7,430 nucleotides of DNA from JBGTBQ01 sp041749275 (lineage in GTDB: Bacteria > Acidobacteriota > Blastocatellia > Pyrinomonadales > Pyrinomonadaceae), in NCBI GenBank assembly GCA_041749275.1, contig JBGTBQ010000298.1:1-7430 (forward strand), given 5' to 3'. Below the pieces are notes generated by a model, which made no database searches, was not told the origin of the DNA, and worked only from the letters and a program-made list of their open reading frames with translations. Position 1 is the stretch's first letter; the number at the start of each line of letters is the position of its first letter. Below are positions 6,139 to 7,430 of the stretch, one piece after another. The position numbers and the translations under genes were made by a program.

Positions 6139-6160
6139 TTGCCTGCGAGGCTCTTGCCCT

Positions 6161-6448
6161 ATGACCGAGGAAAGCTGGTGTCTTGCCCGGAGAAGTCTGT
6201 TCGAAAAATGCGCCGAGGATCATCCACACATCGTCGCTCCCGGCGAAGGAGCCGGCGGCGTCCCGTATCTGGAAGGAACCTCGCTGACGGTCTGCCGCAT
6301 CCTTGAACGGCTCTATGTCCATGGCAGCATCGCGGCAGTGACGGACTATTACCGCGACGTGACGGAAGAGCAGGTTAAGGACGCCATCGCCTACGCTCTC
6401 ACCTTCATCGAGACCGCGTGCGCCAACGCCCCGCCCGGCAGGGACTGA
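6161..6448 (+). CDS. DUF433 family small protein (antitoxin-like)
   Basis: A 95-aa protein whose residues 21-88 match DUF433: HPHIVAPGEG (21-30), VPYLEGTSLTVCRILERLYV (34-53), then GSIAAVTDYYRDVTEEQVKDAIAYAL (55-80). DUF433 is a small winged-helix-like domain often found as the antitoxin-like partner of PIN-type DUF5615 proteins. No such partner follows here: the next 278 nt are noncoding. The frame extends upstream to a TTG at 6104, but those extra residues are Pro/Gly/Arg-rich and overlap a hairpin, so I start at ATG 6161, with GCGAGG (6145-6150) 10 nt before it. Residues 1-20 are not part of the domain. It is probably a standalone DNA-binding or regulatory protein. Family sure, function unknown; a link to the upstream TIR operon is not supported because 483 nt separate them. 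Confidence 0.8.
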   Translation: MTEESWCLARRSLFEKCAEDHPHIVAPGEGAGGVPYLEGTSLTVCRILERLYVHGSIAAVTDYYRDVTEEQVKDAIAYALTFIETACANAPPGRD

Positions 6449-6571
6449 CGCGCGCTAATTCCTTCATCCGCTATCCGCCATCCCGCTCCCCTTACCACGA
6501 CCGACCGCGCCTCAAGGTCTGCCGGTCAAGCAACCGCTCTCCGCCGTAAACCGCTGACACGTAAAGGGAAC

Positions 6572-6599
6572 GCCGCCGGATTTCGTTCGCGCCGGCGGC
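6572..6599 (+). terminator. GC-rich hairpin between the DUF433 and peptidase genes
   Basis: GCCGCCGG (6572-6579) pairs perfectly with CCGGCGGC (6592-6599) around a 12-nt loop, 123 nt after the DUF433 stop. It is followed by CTCAAGTATTTCTC, which has only a weak T content. It may end the DUF433 transcript. Confidence 0.4.
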
Positions 6600-6651
6600 C
6601 TCAAGTATTTCTCAACCACGCCCCGCTATCTTCTCCATCGTCAACCGGACA

Positions 6652-6657
6652 TATAAC
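6652..6657 (+). promoter_or_regulatory. Possible -10 element for the peptidase gene
   Basis: TATAAC matches TATAAT at five positions and lies 69 nt before the peptidase ATG, downstream of the hairpin at 6572-6599. There is no good -35 at normal spacing (TTCTCC at 6631-6636 is 15 nt away), so this is only a candidate. Confidence 0.3.
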
Positions 6658-6726
6658 GCATTCCTCGTCCACGCGATGTTTTTAACAGCCCTCGACGGCA
6701 GCAAAAATTCTGAAGGAGAAGAAGCG

Positions 6727-7430
6727 ATGAATTCACCGACCGCACGCCACGAGAACAAGAGGGGGAGCATCAAACGGGCCGGCGCCGTCCTGTCCGCGTT
6801 GGCTCTCATAGCCGCGCTCCTCGGCGCGATGACTTTGAACCCCGCCTCGCGCGCGAGCGCCGCCGCGGGCGACGACCGGCTGAAACTCAACAAGGACGCG
6901 GCGCCGAACTACGACGTAAACCTGACGAAGTATTCGCTCCGGCTGCCCTCGCCCGCGCAGGTCGCGGCGCTCGACGCGCTCAAGGCGAACCTCGGCGACC
7001 AACACATCACCGCCCGCTGGGATAAAAGAACCGGGTCGGTGGAGACCATCATGGACTTCGCCTCGCAACCCTCTTCGCTCTCGCCGGAAGAGGCCGCGCG
7101 CTCCTTCCTTCAGACGAACGCCGCGCTCTTCGGCATCACGGATATGACGACGCTCCGCCTCAAGACCAACCATGAGGCGCTCGGCGGGAACCTCCTCTAC
7201 TTCGAGCAGACCCACGCGGGGCTGCCCGTCTCGACCGGCGGCGTCGGCGTGGTGCTCGACAGCGAGCGCCGCGTCAAGATGGTGTCGGGGCCGTATCACA
7301 AAGACCTCTCGTTCAGCGCCTCGCCCGCGCTCGACGGCCCGGCAGCCGTGACGCGCGCCGCAAGCGACCTCGCGCGGTATCGTAAAGAGTGGGTCGCGGG
7401 CGTCGCCGAACGCCTGACGCCCGCGCTCGA
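6727..7430 (+). CDS. Secreted metallopeptidase precursor with FTP propeptide, N-terminal part (3' truncated)
   Basis: The frame is open from ATG 6727 to the window edge (234 codons). AAGGAG (6713-6718), 8 nt upstream, is a strong ribosome site and fixes the start. Residues 1-17 are basic (KRGSIKR), 18-36 are hydrophobic, and RASAAAGDD (42-50) gives an AXA signal peptidase I site, so the protein is exported. Residues 115-190 match the fungalysin/thermolysin propeptide (FTP) fold: EEAARSFLQTNAALFGI (121-137), LLYFEQTHAGLPV (156-168) and VGVVLDSERRVKMVSG (173-188). FTP domains are inhibitory or chaperone propeptides of zinc metallopeptidases of families M4 and M36. The catalytic domain (HEXXH) would lie past the window edge, so the peptidase family cannot be assigned; M36 is my first guess from its frequency in acidobacteria. 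It has its own ribosome site and no visible tie to the TIR operon. Confidence 0.82.
   Translation, partial: MNSPTARHENKRGSIKRAGAVLSALALIAALLGAMTLNPASRASAAAGDDRLKLNKDAAPNYDVNLTKYSLRLPSPAQVAALDALKANLGDQHITARWDKRTGSVETIMDFASQPSSLSPEEAARSFLQTNAALFGITDMTTLRLKTNHEALGGNLLYFEQTHAGLPVSTGGVGVVLDSERRVKMVSGPYHKDLSFSASPALDGPAAVTRAASDLARYRKEWVAGVAERLTPAL

Larger units (their letters stand above)
5678..6160 (+). other. 483-nt intergenic stretch with several hairpins, no convincing gene
   Basis: This stretch separates the operon from the DUF433 gene. No reading frame on either strand encodes anything I recognise; the frame open across 5771-6064 gives low-complexity, basic, Ala/Arg-rich sequence typical of chance translation. 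Contents in order: a tandem 8-mer CGCGCTCA (5697-5704 and 5705-5712); two small adjacent hairpins (5720-5738, 5741-5754); a 7-bp inverted repeat (5846-5852/5868-5874); a T-run (5941-5945 and just before); a perfect palindrome AGTATATACT (5990-5999) containing the -10-like TATACT (5994-5999) with only a poor -35; an inverted repeat AGAGCATG/CATGCTCT (6007-6014/6066-6073); and a G-rich hairpin just before the DUF433 gene. It may hold the operon's transcript end and a promoter or leader for the next gene. Confidence 0.5.

Noticed and set aside
5678..6160. A possible FxSxx-COOH precursor peptide next to the FxsC gene
   Set aside because: I looked for a short frame ending in F-x-S-x-x and stop and found none with a plausible start, and there is no radical SAM gene in the window.
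6104..6160. An upstream TTG start for the DUF433 gene
   Set aside because: The added residues are low-complexity and overlap a hairpin, while the ATG at 6161 starts shortly before the conserved domain with a reasonable ribosome site.
1..7430. Insertion sequences, tRNA or rRNA genes, CRISPR arrays, integration sites
   Set aside because: I saw no transposase or integrase motifs, no regularly spaced repeats, and no cloverleaf-like sequence.

Overview
The window is GC-rich bacterial DNA, and every gene I can support lies on the + strand. Three things point to Acidobacteriota, probably class Blastocatellia: the C-terminus of a BNR/sortilin-like 'glycosyl hydrolase' of the type abundant in that phylum, a nSTAND1/WD40-type membrane protein, and a DUF433 variant with the motif LYVHGSIAAVTDYY. 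This placement is inference from remembered families, not from a phylogenetic marker.

Layout. Bases 1-800 are the 3' end of the BNR/sortilin-like protein, followed by two GC-rich hairpins (823-888) that probably end its transcript. A good sigma70-type promoter (TTGACA-17-TACGCT, 902-930) and a leader of about 120 nt precede a two-gene operon at 1059-5677. Its first gene encodes a 444-aa FxsC-type protein: a TIR domain, a proline-rich linker and an FxsC C-terminal domain. The second starts on GTG overlapping the TGA stop of the first (GTGA). It encodes a 1095-aa protein with a KGGVGR-class MinD/ParA-like ATPase, the C-terminal winged-helix half of a nSTAND1 module, one transmembrane helix, a WD40 propeller and a two-cysteine tail. 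A structured, apparently noncoding stretch (5678-6160) follows, then a short DUF433 gene (6161-6448), and finally the 5' part of an exported metallopeptidase precursor with an FTP propeptide (6727 to the window end).

How the genes may work together. The TIR/FxsC and KGGVGR/WD40 genes are almost certainly one functional unit, because they are translationally coupled under one promoter. TIR domains act either as NAD-consuming effectors or as signalling adaptors. KGGVGR ATPases, nSTAND modules and WD40 propellers are typical parts of NTP-controlled switch proteins in bacterial conflict or signalling systems. The simplest model is a membrane-anchored sensor/switch ATPase that gates a TIR effector. 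The FxSxx-COOH peptide and radical SAM maturase that accompany FxsC in actinobacteria are not present here, so this is a minimal and differently wired version. The flanking genes look like ordinary chromosomal neighbours. I see no transposase, tRNA, rRNA, CRISPR array or phage gene.
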